A DNA stretch of 64,000 bases from contig JAKNSE010000041.1 in NCBI GenBank assembly GCA_023525975.1, positions 62,001 through 126,000 on the forward strand, in the 5' to 3' direction. The stretch's first letter is position 1, and each line of letters opens with the position of its first letter. Made by a program: the position numbers and the translations under genes. Origin of the DNA: Smallanthus sonchifolius. Its lineage: Eukaryota; Streptophyta; Magnoliopsida; Asterales; Asteraceae. This document shows positions 23,189 to 32,869 of the stretch, piece by piece. Under the pieces are notes generated by a model. It did no database searches and was not told where the DNA came from. It was given only the letters and a program-made list of their open reading frames with translations.

Positions 23189-24663
23189 AGAGGCTGAAAC
23201 CCTAATTTTTTTTAATTTTTTTTATTTTATCTTTATTTTTATTTTTTTAATTGAGTCGTTCGAGTCAGTCTAGTATTTTATTTTTAATTGAGTCATCATA
23301 TTGAGTCGATGTGATGCTTGTGGGTATGTTTCGAGCTTAATTTTGCAGGTTTGGATATAATTTCTCGTACGCAATCTCCATTCGAGAGAAGATAATCTGA
23401 TCTTGAACGTTTTTTGTACAATGCAACCCACTAGTATTCACGAGGCACGATCGCGAATGAAATGCTACACGATCGTTTATCCAGCTAAGTTTTTCTTATC
23501 TTTGTATTTTATTTTTTGTTTTTGAGTCGATCTTCCTACATTGAGGACAATGCAGTGTTTAAGTGTGGGGAGGGAAGACCTTGTCGAGGACTATTTGAGT
23601 CCTTTATTTTGAGTGTGTTTTGAGTCATAAAATCTTCATAAAAAAAATGTGTCCTTGGATTTAAATTTTTGGAACTAAATGAAAAATGATAGTACAATCG
23701 AAAACTGTGCTAATATGGAATTAATTGAATAATAAAGATGATCAAACATGTATAATTTGTAACGTTTTGGTAGGCCCAACCGACTTAAGAGCTTAAACAT
23801 CCTGATAGTGTATCTAATTTAAAATGAATAATTAATTCAAGATGTCTTGTGGGTTCTCATCTTAGGGGTGCCGGTAAGGTCGAAACTGTCAATATATGGT
23901 GATAGGTACCTTTATAAACAAAAATTTATAGGTTTTTAAAATTTTTGGCACACTGTTTTCTTTTTATGAGAATAAATCCGAAAGTTGGTGGCGCCCGCAT
24001 TCCATAATCCATCATTTAATGAGCTTTAATTAATTAATTAAAATTTGAGATCTTAGGTTTTGCCTACGTGTTACCCTCCGGGATAGTGACTTGGTTGATA
24101 CATCCATGGGCGGGACTTAAGTGATCAATACTGGATGACTAAGTTAGGTTCACGTGTTTCCCTTTGGGATAGTGACTTGAAGGATACACCCATGTTCCGA
24201 AGCTTATGTACTTCAAAACTGCAGCCTACGTGTCATATATCGTGTTCCAGCGTGATTGAAACACCACAGGGTTAGGTTTATTCATAAGTGTTAATAAAAG
24301 CTCGTATCATTCATTCATCGATCCATAATTCATCTGAATTTAAAAAACAAATAAATTTGTGTTTATATTGGTGGGAAATCTATAAGGTTTAACCTGTGCT
24401 TAAACATGACCTTGAGATTGGATTAGGCTGAGTCGTAGCTTTCTGAGTGTGAGACCCATAGATAAACTGCCTGCTTGGTAATATATAGAATAATAGATCA
24501 CATAATTGGGGGCTCGAGGATCGGTGGTTGGGTTTAATCGGACCGAAATACCAATTGTTATGGTTAACATGTTGAGAAATAAAAAGATATAAGAGAATGA
24601 GATTAAAAGCAAGTTTTCTGATTATGATTCCATTGCATAATTCTTTTTCGGGACGAAAAAGGT

Positions 24664-24677
24664 TAAGTGTGGGGATG
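24664..24677 (+). other. Polypurine tract of element C
   Basis: TTAAGTGTGGGGATG lies directly before the 3' LTR and is the likely plus-strand primer. Two similar phrases occur upstream in the non-coding region. Confidence 0.6.
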
Positions 24678-25836
24678 TGATGTGAGGTTAAATATCCCGT
24701 GTATAAGTGTCGAGTTTTGTATAGTTTTAAGCGTTTAGCTTTGTATATCGAGTCTGTTTTATATGCATTTGGTGTTTATGAGTGCTACAGGTTTAACGTG
24801 ATAAGTGGATGGGAAAACACGAGCTTAAAATCATGAGCATAGTAGCATACACGGGCCCCGTAGAAGTCAAAAGATTAAAAAGTCAAAATTCTTGGATTTT
24901 AGGTTTCTCGCGGTACGCGAAGACCATGCAGGAAAATCTCGCGTTACGCGAGGGCTTGAAAAAGCTCACCCGACTAAATTGGATGTCGTGGTACGCGAAG
25001 CTTGGCGCAGTTTCTCTTGCGGTACGCGAAGCTTGGCGCAGTTTCTCTTGCGGAAGGGAATTTCGGCAAATCTAACCTAATTTCAACTATAAGCCATGAA
25101 GGAGTCTATTGTCGAATTAACTTGTCATTCTACGATCCAGAGCCGTCCTAGGGTGATTTCCAAAGATAAAGTTTGAATCATGGTGAGTTTTTGATGCTAG
25201 ATCAAGTGATACCAACAATTGAAGAATCGATGACGATGTCGATGAGCGGCTAATCTCTTCGTGTCGTTTCCTGGTGTAGGATCTGCTTGTAAGTGATAGA
25301 AAAGGGTTCATACTTGATTTGGTTTGCTATTCTTGTAATCGTATGATTGTTTGAATGCTTGATTCATGGATTTGATTTAAACAGTTTGGTTTTATCTGAT
25401 TTAATACATTCATCAACTTTCGGTTTTAATCGTGAATCATTGAATATTTAGATATGAGATTCCAAGTTGTTAATTGACTATTGAGTTTTTAATCTGTGTC
25501 AAGTACCCGGTTTTGTAATCGTTGCTCAACGCAGTCACTCTCTTGATTGTTAATTGTTTATCAAATCTAATGAATGATTTATGTCTATGTAACTTTCAAT
25601 AAGTACAAACCAGTCTTCACAATAACTTACGATCTGAACCTGGAAGCGATCCGTTTTCTCTTAATAGTTTTACAAAGTTAAAGTTAATCGCTTTTTAATC
25701 TGAATCTAAATAGTTTTCATAATTAAACACTTTCCACCAATTCCCTGTGGATACGATACCCTTCTCCATTATACTATAGTTTAAGGTAGCTAGGGATTAG
25801 AATAATTGTTTTTGAATGACCTTGACACCGCGATCA
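24678..25836 (+). repeat. 3' LTR of element C
   Basis: This 1159-bp copy is nearly identical to 15295-16432. It differs by scattered transitions and a 31-bp tandem duplication at 24990-25051 that includes a palindromic box. It ends GCGATCA next to the target duplication CAACC. Confidence 0.9.
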
Positions 25837-25841
25837 CAACC

Positions 25842-27730
25842 TCAAATCCCAGCTAAGTTCAGCCCCTATTCTAGCACTTCCAAATTTTTCTAAACCCTTC
25901 GTGGTCGAGGCAGATGCTTCGGGCGTCGGCGTCGGGGCTATTCTTTCTCAAGACAAGCATCCATTAGCCTTCTTAAGTCAAAAGTTATGCCCTAGGATGC
26001 AACAAGTCTCTACTTATCAAAGAGAAATGTTTGCCATCGCACAAGCTGTGGCAAAATGTCGCCAATACTTGCTGGGCAGAAAATTCACGATCATTACCGA
26101 TCAACAATCCTTAAAAATTTGCAGGACCAGATTATTCAGACACCCGATCAACATAAATGGCTAGGTAAACTGCTGGGTTTTGATTTTTATATTATATACC
26201 GTCCGGGCCAGCATAACAATGATGCCTTATCTCGCATTTCCCACCCGGATTTCATGGCTCTCTCGAGCCAAGAACCTGTTTTTATTAATAGTCTCTGTCT
26301 AACCAACCGTGAGAACCCGACTTTACGCTCTCTTCAATCCAATTTGCTCCTCCATCCAAATCAGTTTCCCGATTATCAGTTCAAGTACGGGCTTCTTTTT
26401 CATCAAGACAAATTAGTGGTCCCGACCGACTCACCTCTCTACCAACAACTACTATCCGAATTTCATTCATCTCCCACTGGAAGTCACTCAGGGATCACTC
26501 GTACACTACACCGTATCTTTGCCAATTTTTATTGGCCTAATATGCGCCGAGATGTTCATACCTATGTGGCCCAATGCCAAGTATGCCAACAGATGAAGAC
26601 TTTGATGCTACCACCGAGTGGGTTACTCCAACCTCTTCTGGTTCCACAACTTGTTTTTGAGGAGATTGTCATGGATTTCATCACGGGTTTACCAACTTCG
26701 CAAGGCAAAACAATCATCATGGTTATCGTAGACCGCCTTTCTAAATATGGTCACTTTGTGGGTCTGCCTTCTTCATTTACTAGCTCCACAGTTGCTGTCA
26801 GTTTTGTAGCTGAATTTATCCGTTTACATGGTATTCCAGCCAACATCGTCACTGATCGTGATCCCCGTTTCATGGCTGACTTTTGGAAGGAACTCCACCC
26901 GTCTCCAAGGTACTACATTATCTTTTAGTACCGCCTACAATCCCCAATCTGATGGTCAAATGGAGGCTCTTAACAAGTGTTTAGAAATGTATTTACGCTG
27001 CTATGTCGCCGATTACCCAAAAGATTGGATGCGATTTCTGCCATGGGCAGAATTTTGGTACAACACTTCCTTTCAAACATCAGCCCATATGACTCCATTT
27101 GAGATTTTATATGGTCGTAAGCCCCCACTATTTCTCGTTATATTCGCGATTCAACTGGTAATGCATTGCTTGAAGCCCATATGCTCGACCGGGATACCGT
27201 GCTTCAACTCCTTAAAGGGAACCTGCTCAAGGCTCAAAATCAAATGAAAATGGCAGCTGATCGTCGTCGCACGGATATCCAATTCCAACCGGGTGAGTGG
27301 GTTTTTGTGAAACTACAACCGTACTGCTAGGCTTCGGTTCGATTGCAACGCCATATCAAGCTCGACCGTCGGTATTTTGGTCCATATAAGGTGTTGCCCC
27401 GTGTCGGGCAGGTTGCTTACAAACTGGACCTGCCTGCCAATGCCAAAATCCACAACGTCTTTCATGTTTCGCTCCTACGCAAGTGTGTCGATATTCCGAA
27501 CCAACAAATCACCCCTTACACTTAGTTGACTCGTCCGCTGCTATGGTTCTTCAGCCCAAATGCATTCTGCGCCATCGCACTATCAACAGAGCTGATACTA
27601 TGATTCCCCAGTCATTAATTCAGTGGGAAGGTCTACCAGCAGCAGCTTCTACCTGGGTAGATAACTCCACCTTACTACTCAATTTTCCAGACCTTCACCT
27701 TGAGGACAAGGTGGGTGCAAATGGGAGGGG
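25842..27730 (+). pseudogene. Element B RNase H, integrase and chromodomain
   Basis: The B frame resumes with RNase H (FVVEADASGVGVGAILSQ, YQREMFAIAQAV). A frame shift near 26120 leads to FYIIYRPGQHNNDALSR. Integrase follows: a zinc region (HSSPTGSHSG...CQVCQQ), MDFITGLP and IVTDRDPRF (both Asp), a frame shift near 26900, then SDGQMEALNKCLE (Glu). After a TAG near 27328 come a GPYKVLPRVGQVAYKLDLP segment and a C-terminal chromodomain-like end (QSLIQWEGLPAAASTWVD, FPDLHLEDKV). That end identifies a chromovirus, whose integrase can read histone marks. All reading frames are broken. Confidence 0.85.
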
Positions 27731-27733
27731 TAA

Positions 27734-28123
27734 TGTTATAGCTGCATCTATCGACCCATGCCCAATTACCTCAAACCAGGAGCCCAGCCCTAGAAACAGG
27801 CAAAGGCCCAACCGATTCCAAGATTACGAGGTGTACTAGCTGCACTAGATTCTATCCAAAGGTGGGGACCATGACCTGGAGATAAATAAGAAAATAATGC
27901 ACCAAGTTAGTTAGCGATTGATTTGTGTGTGCTCTCAATTCCCATCTCCTTCTTCCTGATTTCTCATCCCCATTCTTAGTGGTTTCTTATTTTCGTATGA
28001 ATTCAGTGTAATTTCCTTTTGATTCCGGTGTAATTTCAGTTTTATTTAAGTATTAATGAAAGCTTAGCCTAATTTGGGATAGATATGGGTTAATATTCAG
28101 TATTTCAAGTCAAATTATTACAT
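27734..28123 (+). repeat. 3' LTR of element B
   Basis: This 390-bp LTR matches 12395-12783 with substitutions concentrated in its first 80 bp. It is preceded by a purine-rich AAATGGGAGGGGTAA tract (27719-27733), the likely polypurine primer, and followed by the target duplication TACAC. Confidence 0.9.
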
Positions 28124-28164
28124 ACACGTATTTTGAAATAATGGAATAAACAAGTCGGGAGGCC

Positions 28165-28425
28165 TTGGACTTGCGCAGTCCAAAGATCCCTATGGATTTA
28201 ATTGGTTAAGATGTCGAGGACCCAAGGCTTGTCCAATGATCTTAATAAAATAAAAAGAGGTTGTGAACCTACATGGTTCTAGGATCTTGTAAGAAATAAA
28301 GGAATCCAATTGGTGTGAAGCAACCTATAGGTTCCAGCATCTTGTGAAGGAGAAACTAAGTTAATTGGTTAAACAAGAGGCCATGGATTTACGTAATCCA
28401 TGATTTTGTAAAGGCCAAAGGCTTG
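28165..28425. repeat. Array of six covarying hairpins with a conserved downstream box
   Basis: Six inverted repeats lie in series: 28165-28183 (TTGGACT/AGTCCAA arms), 28218-28234 (GGAC/GTCC), 28265-28279 (GAACC/GGTTC), 28322-28333 (AACCTATAGGTT), 28382-28402 (8-bp arms CATGGATT/AATCCATG) and 28413-28427 (GGC/GCC). Most are followed within a few bases by a box like GATCTTGTAAG. Arm sequences differ between units while pairing is kept. There is no ORF. Confidence 0.65.
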
Positions 28426-28467
28426 CCGAATACGTAAACCAAGATTTTACAGTGGACATTGTTGTAA

Positions 28468-28755
28468 GAGTATTTACATCGATCTCCATCTCTATAATTT
28501 AACTAAATATCATATTTTTTTAATTTATCTTTAAACTTTGTTTAACCTCCCATATTTCTTTCTCCATCTCATTCACAAACACTTAAATTTTTTTTCTCTT
28601 TTTTAAATTCTTACAAAAATATAAAGATTGATAAAAATAAAGTTTTATATTTAGAGAATTTCTTTTTATTAAACTCTAAAATTTAAAAATAAAAATAAAA
28701 ATAAATTTTTAAATAATATAGATAGAGATAGTTATATTCTTTCTTGTAGAGATCC
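28468..28755. repeat. Possible MITE, AT-rich
   Basis: An AGAGTATTTACATCGATCTC-type start and a partly complementary TATAGATAGAGATAGTTAT region near 28725-28745 suggest a degraded MITE. No target duplication is clear. Confidence 0.25.
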
Positions 28756-29049
28756 AATTGTTAGAGCTTACGTGGCACGTGAGGATTCTTATGAAAATAT
28801 GCTAATATGCTATTTCCAATATCAGAATCTTCCTTTTATCGCCGTCTACCATTATTCGAAGTAAAACAACATTGGATATGTTTGTGTTTTTTTATTACGT
28901 TTAATACATATGACTTTTTTTAAATAAATAATGATATATATAAATATATAATTAATTAATTAAGACTTAAAGATATCTCTATAATAACTATTTTTCATTT
29001 TCTTTCTCTTCTTATACATTGATATTGTAATGTATCATTTTATTAAGCA

Positions 29050-29472
29050 CAAGTTTAGATCCCGTGTTTACACACGGGGTGAAAAGTATCAATATATAAT
29101 TTTTTTATATCTTTATATTTTACATGTATAAAAATATATTACATATACTAATGATAGAAACAAACTCAAAATATGTAAAAATTAATATGCAATTGGTTTT
29201 TGAAAATACGTTAACTACTATTTAATATAATTTGACTTTTATTTATTATTTGATTGAAATAAAAGTTACATAATTAAATTTTCAAGTTTTTTATAATAGC
29301 GGATAATTTAAAATAAATGTGTTTTATTAGTATAATTATTGTTTTCTTTAAATATATATTATTATTAAAAGGAAGTGTATTAAATAAGAGAGAGATGCGG
29401 GGAAAAATGGTGAGGATGAATATGGAGGCGACACGTGACACTAGAAAACCTTTATTTATTATATAGTATAGA
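29050..29472 (-). mobile_element. Small non-autonomous Helitron
   Basis: On the minus strand it starts TCTATACTATATAATAAA at 29472 after an A. It ends with a hairpin (CCGTGTGTAAACACGG) and CTTG at 29050 followed by T. The end is a variant of the CTAG used by related copies at 57285, 58578 and 49312. The A-T insertion context fits Helitrons. At 423 bp it has no coding capacity. Confidence 0.75.
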
Positions 29473-30480
29473 TTTTAAAATGCTTTTAGGATAAATCTAG
29501 AAGCCATACAACTATTTTTTTTTATTTTATTTAAGGTTTTAAAGTTAATTATGTCGATTTCGACAAAAATAAATATGAAAATTATTTGCTACATCTTAAA
29601 AATATTTAAATAATATGTGTAACAATTAAAAATATGAATACCAATTGTACCCTTCTGAATCACTTTTAGCAATGGAAATATACACTGGTATTTGTATTAT
29701 ATTAATCTGTTAATGTTATAGAGATTGTTATTGTTACAACAAATTTGACTAGAATTTATATAAACGAAAACACGTACATATTTTATGAAGTAAATTTATT
29801 TTTTATAATTTAATGATCTTAACGAATAAAGTTAATATTTAAACAAAACACAATTTTTGATACGAGTAAAGCGTATCAATGTACATTGTGAACACCTATT
29901 TTGTTCCTTGTTTTTTTAAATAGATAGTTGAATATTATTATTAATTAACATAATAATCTAACTTTTAAATAAGATGTTTTAGAAGATCATAAATATTTGA
30001 ATACACTTTCCTCATCTTTCAACTCGTTTAAATTATTTATTTTCTTTTCTTTTTTTACAAATTTCATGAATATGTTTATTTAACTTCTTAAATTAAAAGA
30101 AACGGTAATCTCGAATTAGTATATTATTAAGTATATGAACTAAATAGTCATAATTTTATTTGAACGAGTAAAATAAATTTAATAAGCAAAAGAATAAATA
30201 AAATCAATGATAAAGAATTATATTTCATTCTTGGGGCCTATTAATCAAATAAAATAAATTAATATTTTGTTGGTAAAGAATTAAATTTTAATAAACACAA
30301 AAATAAATGGGCTGGCAATCAGCTGGTGGTGGCCTATTAAGAAAATAAAATAAATTAATATTTGTTCCCTCGTTTTAATCATGATTCATTAATATACGAT
30401 TTCATCCCATTGACCGTTGAGAAGCATCATGATTCTGGGTAAATGACATAAATAAAAACAAGAAACAAAATAAGCTTTTA
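29473..30480. other. AT-rich intergenic DNA
   Basis: I see no gene or clear element in this kilobase; it is strongly AT-rich with no long open frames. Confidence 0.4.
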
Positions 30481-30499
30481 CAATGTAACTTGGGAAAGA

Positions 30500-31323
30500 G
30501 AGTTGAACCCCTCATGTTTAGTTGGATTGCTTAGGAAAGAATATTAGCCTTCAAACATTTTGGTGGGCTGGGAATAGGGGAAATCAAGAAAAATACACTC
30601 CTGGTATGGTAATTGGACTCAAAATGATGCTCTTTGTGATCGGTTTCCATAAGGTTAGCATCATGCAAAAAGGCTAATGGCGAGGCGAGCTCTATCTTAT
30701 GGGGCTGAGAATGGACCAGGTCCCCTCATTCCCTTTCGGGGAAGAATGATCATAACCAACTAATTACTATTCTTCGACAACAACACATCAAAGATTGGGA
30801 AGACACTTGGTTTTGGAAGGATGGTAACGGTAATGGTGTTGATTTTTCTTTGAAATAGGATATGGCTCGAGCTAGCATTACGAATTAAAATGGATGGAGC
30901 TTCAAATTGAACAGTTTGGCTACACCTAATGTTAAGTTGTTCGATTGGAGGGCGTCTTTTGGTAGAATTCCTACATTAGAGGCTCTCGCTACTCTAGGCG
31001 TTTCGATCTTTTCCATTTCCTGCCCATGTTGCGGTATTACAATGGAATCAGTGGATCACCAGCTCGTGTCGTGTCTGATTGTTAAGATGACAGATTTGTG
31101 TCTGGACAAAAACTATTATACCTTCGGCTTTCGATTTAGTTAGGGGGATGCTAGAGTTTGTTTATGATGTTGCAACTTCAAACTAGAGAAAAAAAATGTG
31201 ATTCATGCTATCTTTGTAATGACTTTTTGGAGATTACATATCTCTCTTGTTGTTCTTGGCCTCCCTAGCTTCTTACTAAGCTTTGACTCTTTTAATGAAA
31301 GTTTCATTCGTTATTAAAAAAAA
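30500..31323 (+). pseudogene. LINE (L1-type) 3' remnant with RT zinc-binding region
   Basis: The sequence encodes remnants such as DTWFWKDG, then WRASFGRIPTLEALATLGV and a cysteine/histidine cluster (CPCCGITMESVDHQLVSC). This is the zinc-binding domain that follows RT in plant L1 elements. It has several stops and ends in a short A-run (31314-31323), the LINE 3' end. It is 5' truncated, as is usual. Confidence 0.7.
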
Positions 31324-31498
31324 CCATAAATAAACACTTCATCGGAAAAAGATACACGCAGTTAAAAACCTAACCAGACCAAGTCCTATCGTTTTAACTA
31401 ATAAACTTTGATATTGTGGGTTTAGCTTCGATCCAATAGACAAGCACATATGAACAGGTGAGTTTTAAGCGAATAATATATGTATTTTTTTAAATCAT
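31324..31498. other. Unassigned AT-rich sequence
   Basis: I see nothing coding between the LINE tail and the following MITE. Confidence 0.3.
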
Positions 31499-31506
31499 AG
31501 TAAAGA

Positions 31507-31864
31507 AGGCAAATTGGATTTCAATAATCAAACTATAACCAATTGAACTATAATAATTCATAGTAACAGTTTGACTAGCAACAACCCTAACTTTCACTTT
31601 TGTTGTCAATGGCAGTCCATGTAGCATAATCATCATAGATTAAACTATTTACACTTGATTCACACTCGACTTCGCTTGTGCATTTCTCCATTTTGTTCCA
31701 AATCATCACTTTAAGCGAAAACATGTGTAAATCTATGATGATTATGCTACTAGAACTGTCATTGACAACAAAAATAAAAGTTATGACTGCCACCAGTCAA
31801 ATTTTTAATATTAATTATTATCGATCTCTGACTAATAATTGAATTATTAAAATCCAAATTACCT
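31507..31864. mobile_element. Fold-back MITE, hAT-like
   Basis: The two halves are inverted copies over most of the length. For example, GCATAATCATCATAGATT at about 31624 pairs with AATCTATGATGATTATGC at about 31730. The outer ends AGGCAAATTGG and CCAAATTACCT pair. Flanks AGTAAAGA (31499-31506) and AGTAAAAA (31865-31872) form an 8-bp target duplication with one mismatch, as in hAT elements. The minus-strand ORF inside it is a by-product. Confidence 0.65.
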
Positions 31865-32107
31865 AGTAAAAATGATAAAAACTACCGATGTTTGTCTTCT
31901 TCATTACTGGGGTACTAGTTTCTGAGATAAGTGTTTGATTCGATTTTCAAGAATTAAAAAGTACCATTTTTATAACTAGCAAAGACACAATTAAGAATGC
32001 TATCGATAATCATAAAAAAATCTCTTATATCCATCATTCCTTTTATTAGAAGAATGAGATTCATTTATTTGTTTAATGGTTAGGAATCATTAGATGAATA
32101 ACACTTT

Positions 32108-32136
32108 TACATACATATATATATATATATATATAT
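32108..32136. repeat. (AT)n microsatellite
   Basis: An uninterrupted AT run lies in AT-rich non-coding DNA. Confidence 0.8.
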
Positions 32137-32249
32137 CCATCAAGAGTGATGTTCTACACATCTTAGAGCATCAATAATGGTTATTTTGTTGATATTATGT
32201 GTATTATGGTCGTATGTATTCTTATTTATTAGATTGATTTAAACGAAGG

Positions 32250-32308
32250 TTTTATAAAGATTGATTTAAACCGAAGGTTTTATAAATTGGATATGGTTTA
32301 TATCTTTA
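32250..32308. repeat. 28-bp tandem duplication
   Basis: Two near-identical units containing GATTGATTTAAAC and GAAGGTTTTATAAA stand side by side. Confidence 0.5.
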
Positions 32309-32345
32309 TGCAAATGTTATGATTTCTTATGTTTTTTTAATAGAT

Positions 32346-32869
32346 TGTAACATCAGTAAAATCCAACAAGCACTTTTGGGCAAAAAAAAAAGTGAATGAT
32401 GTTGGGCTAGTGGAAAAGTGGGCTTGGGCCAAGAATGGGCATGAAGGAGGGGAGGATAAACCCTAGCAGCCCTCTTCATCATCCACCTTTCCTATCAAAC
32501 ACACATTTTCGTATAGAGAGAGAGCATTCTAGAGGGAGAAAGTGCAAGAAACCTCTTCATTTTGCTCAAAGATTGCTCCAATCCGTTTCTCCATTGTTAG
32601 AGATCTAGAATACACAAAAAAACGCCGACATAAAGGGAACGTACACCCTAGACATCAACTGAAATTAATGGCTCTAAAAACCTTTGGTTTTGTAATAATG
32701 TTTTGTAAACAATTAGGTTTTTTCCTGTTAATGTGAAATAAAATGATTTGAGTTATTGAAACTCTTGATCCAAATTTCCGCCATGAATTATAACAATGAT
32801 GTTATAAAATAAGAAACAGGTACCAACTGATGGTCGCAGACACATGTCTGAAAAATCCAGGGTGTGACA
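32346..32869 (+). mobile_element. Solo LTR I (short Ty3-type)
   Basis: This 524-bp segment begins TGTAACATCAGTAAAATCC and ends CCAGGGTGTGACA. Inside is a leader-like stretch (GTATAGAGAGAGAGC, then GGGAGAAAGTGC) with the look of a transcription-start region in plus orientation. No target duplication was found. Its last 7 bases (TGTGACA) coincide with the start of the next LTR. Confidence 0.5.

Larger units (their letters stand above)
22418..24677 (+). other. Long 3' non-coding region of element C
   Basis: No envelope-like or other ORF is supported in 2.26 kb. It contains four palindromic boxes (23062-23188) and three copies of a polypurine-like AAGTGTGGGGA phrase (about 22722, 23560 and 24665), the last just before the 3' LTR. 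T-rich runs lie at 23208-23250. Confidence 0.7.
15295..25836 (+). mobile_element. Element C: Athila-type Ty3 retrotransposon inserted in element B pol
   Basis: The 10,542-bp element has the target duplication CAACC (15290-15294 and 25837-25841) and LTRs 15295-16432 and 24678-25836. It has a perfect tRNA-Asp primer site and an Athila order of gag, protease, RT, RNase H and integrase. About 2.26 kb of non-coding sequence lies between integrase and the 3' LTR, where some Athila elements carry an envelope-like gene; none is visible here. The LTRs are very similar apart from a small duplication, so it is younger than element B, consistent with nesting. Confidence 0.93.
12395..28123 (+). mobile_element. 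Element B: chromodomain Ty3 retrotransposon (Reina-like), split by element C
   Basis: The flanking target duplication is TACAC (12390-12394 and 28124-28128). The LTRs are 12395-12783 and 27734-28123, starting TGTTATAG and ending ATTACA. The order is gag, protease, RT, RNase H, integrase, chromodomain. With element C (15295-25836) removed, the element is about 5.2 kb with 390-bp LTRs. That size and the C-terminal chromodomain fit the Reina group of chromoviruses. The LTRs differ at many positions in their first 80 bp, so it is older than element C. Confidence 0.9.

Noticed and set aside
22418..24677. Search for an envelope-like gene in element C
   Set aside because: No frame of useful length with membrane segments is present on either strand; only short shadow ORFs occur.
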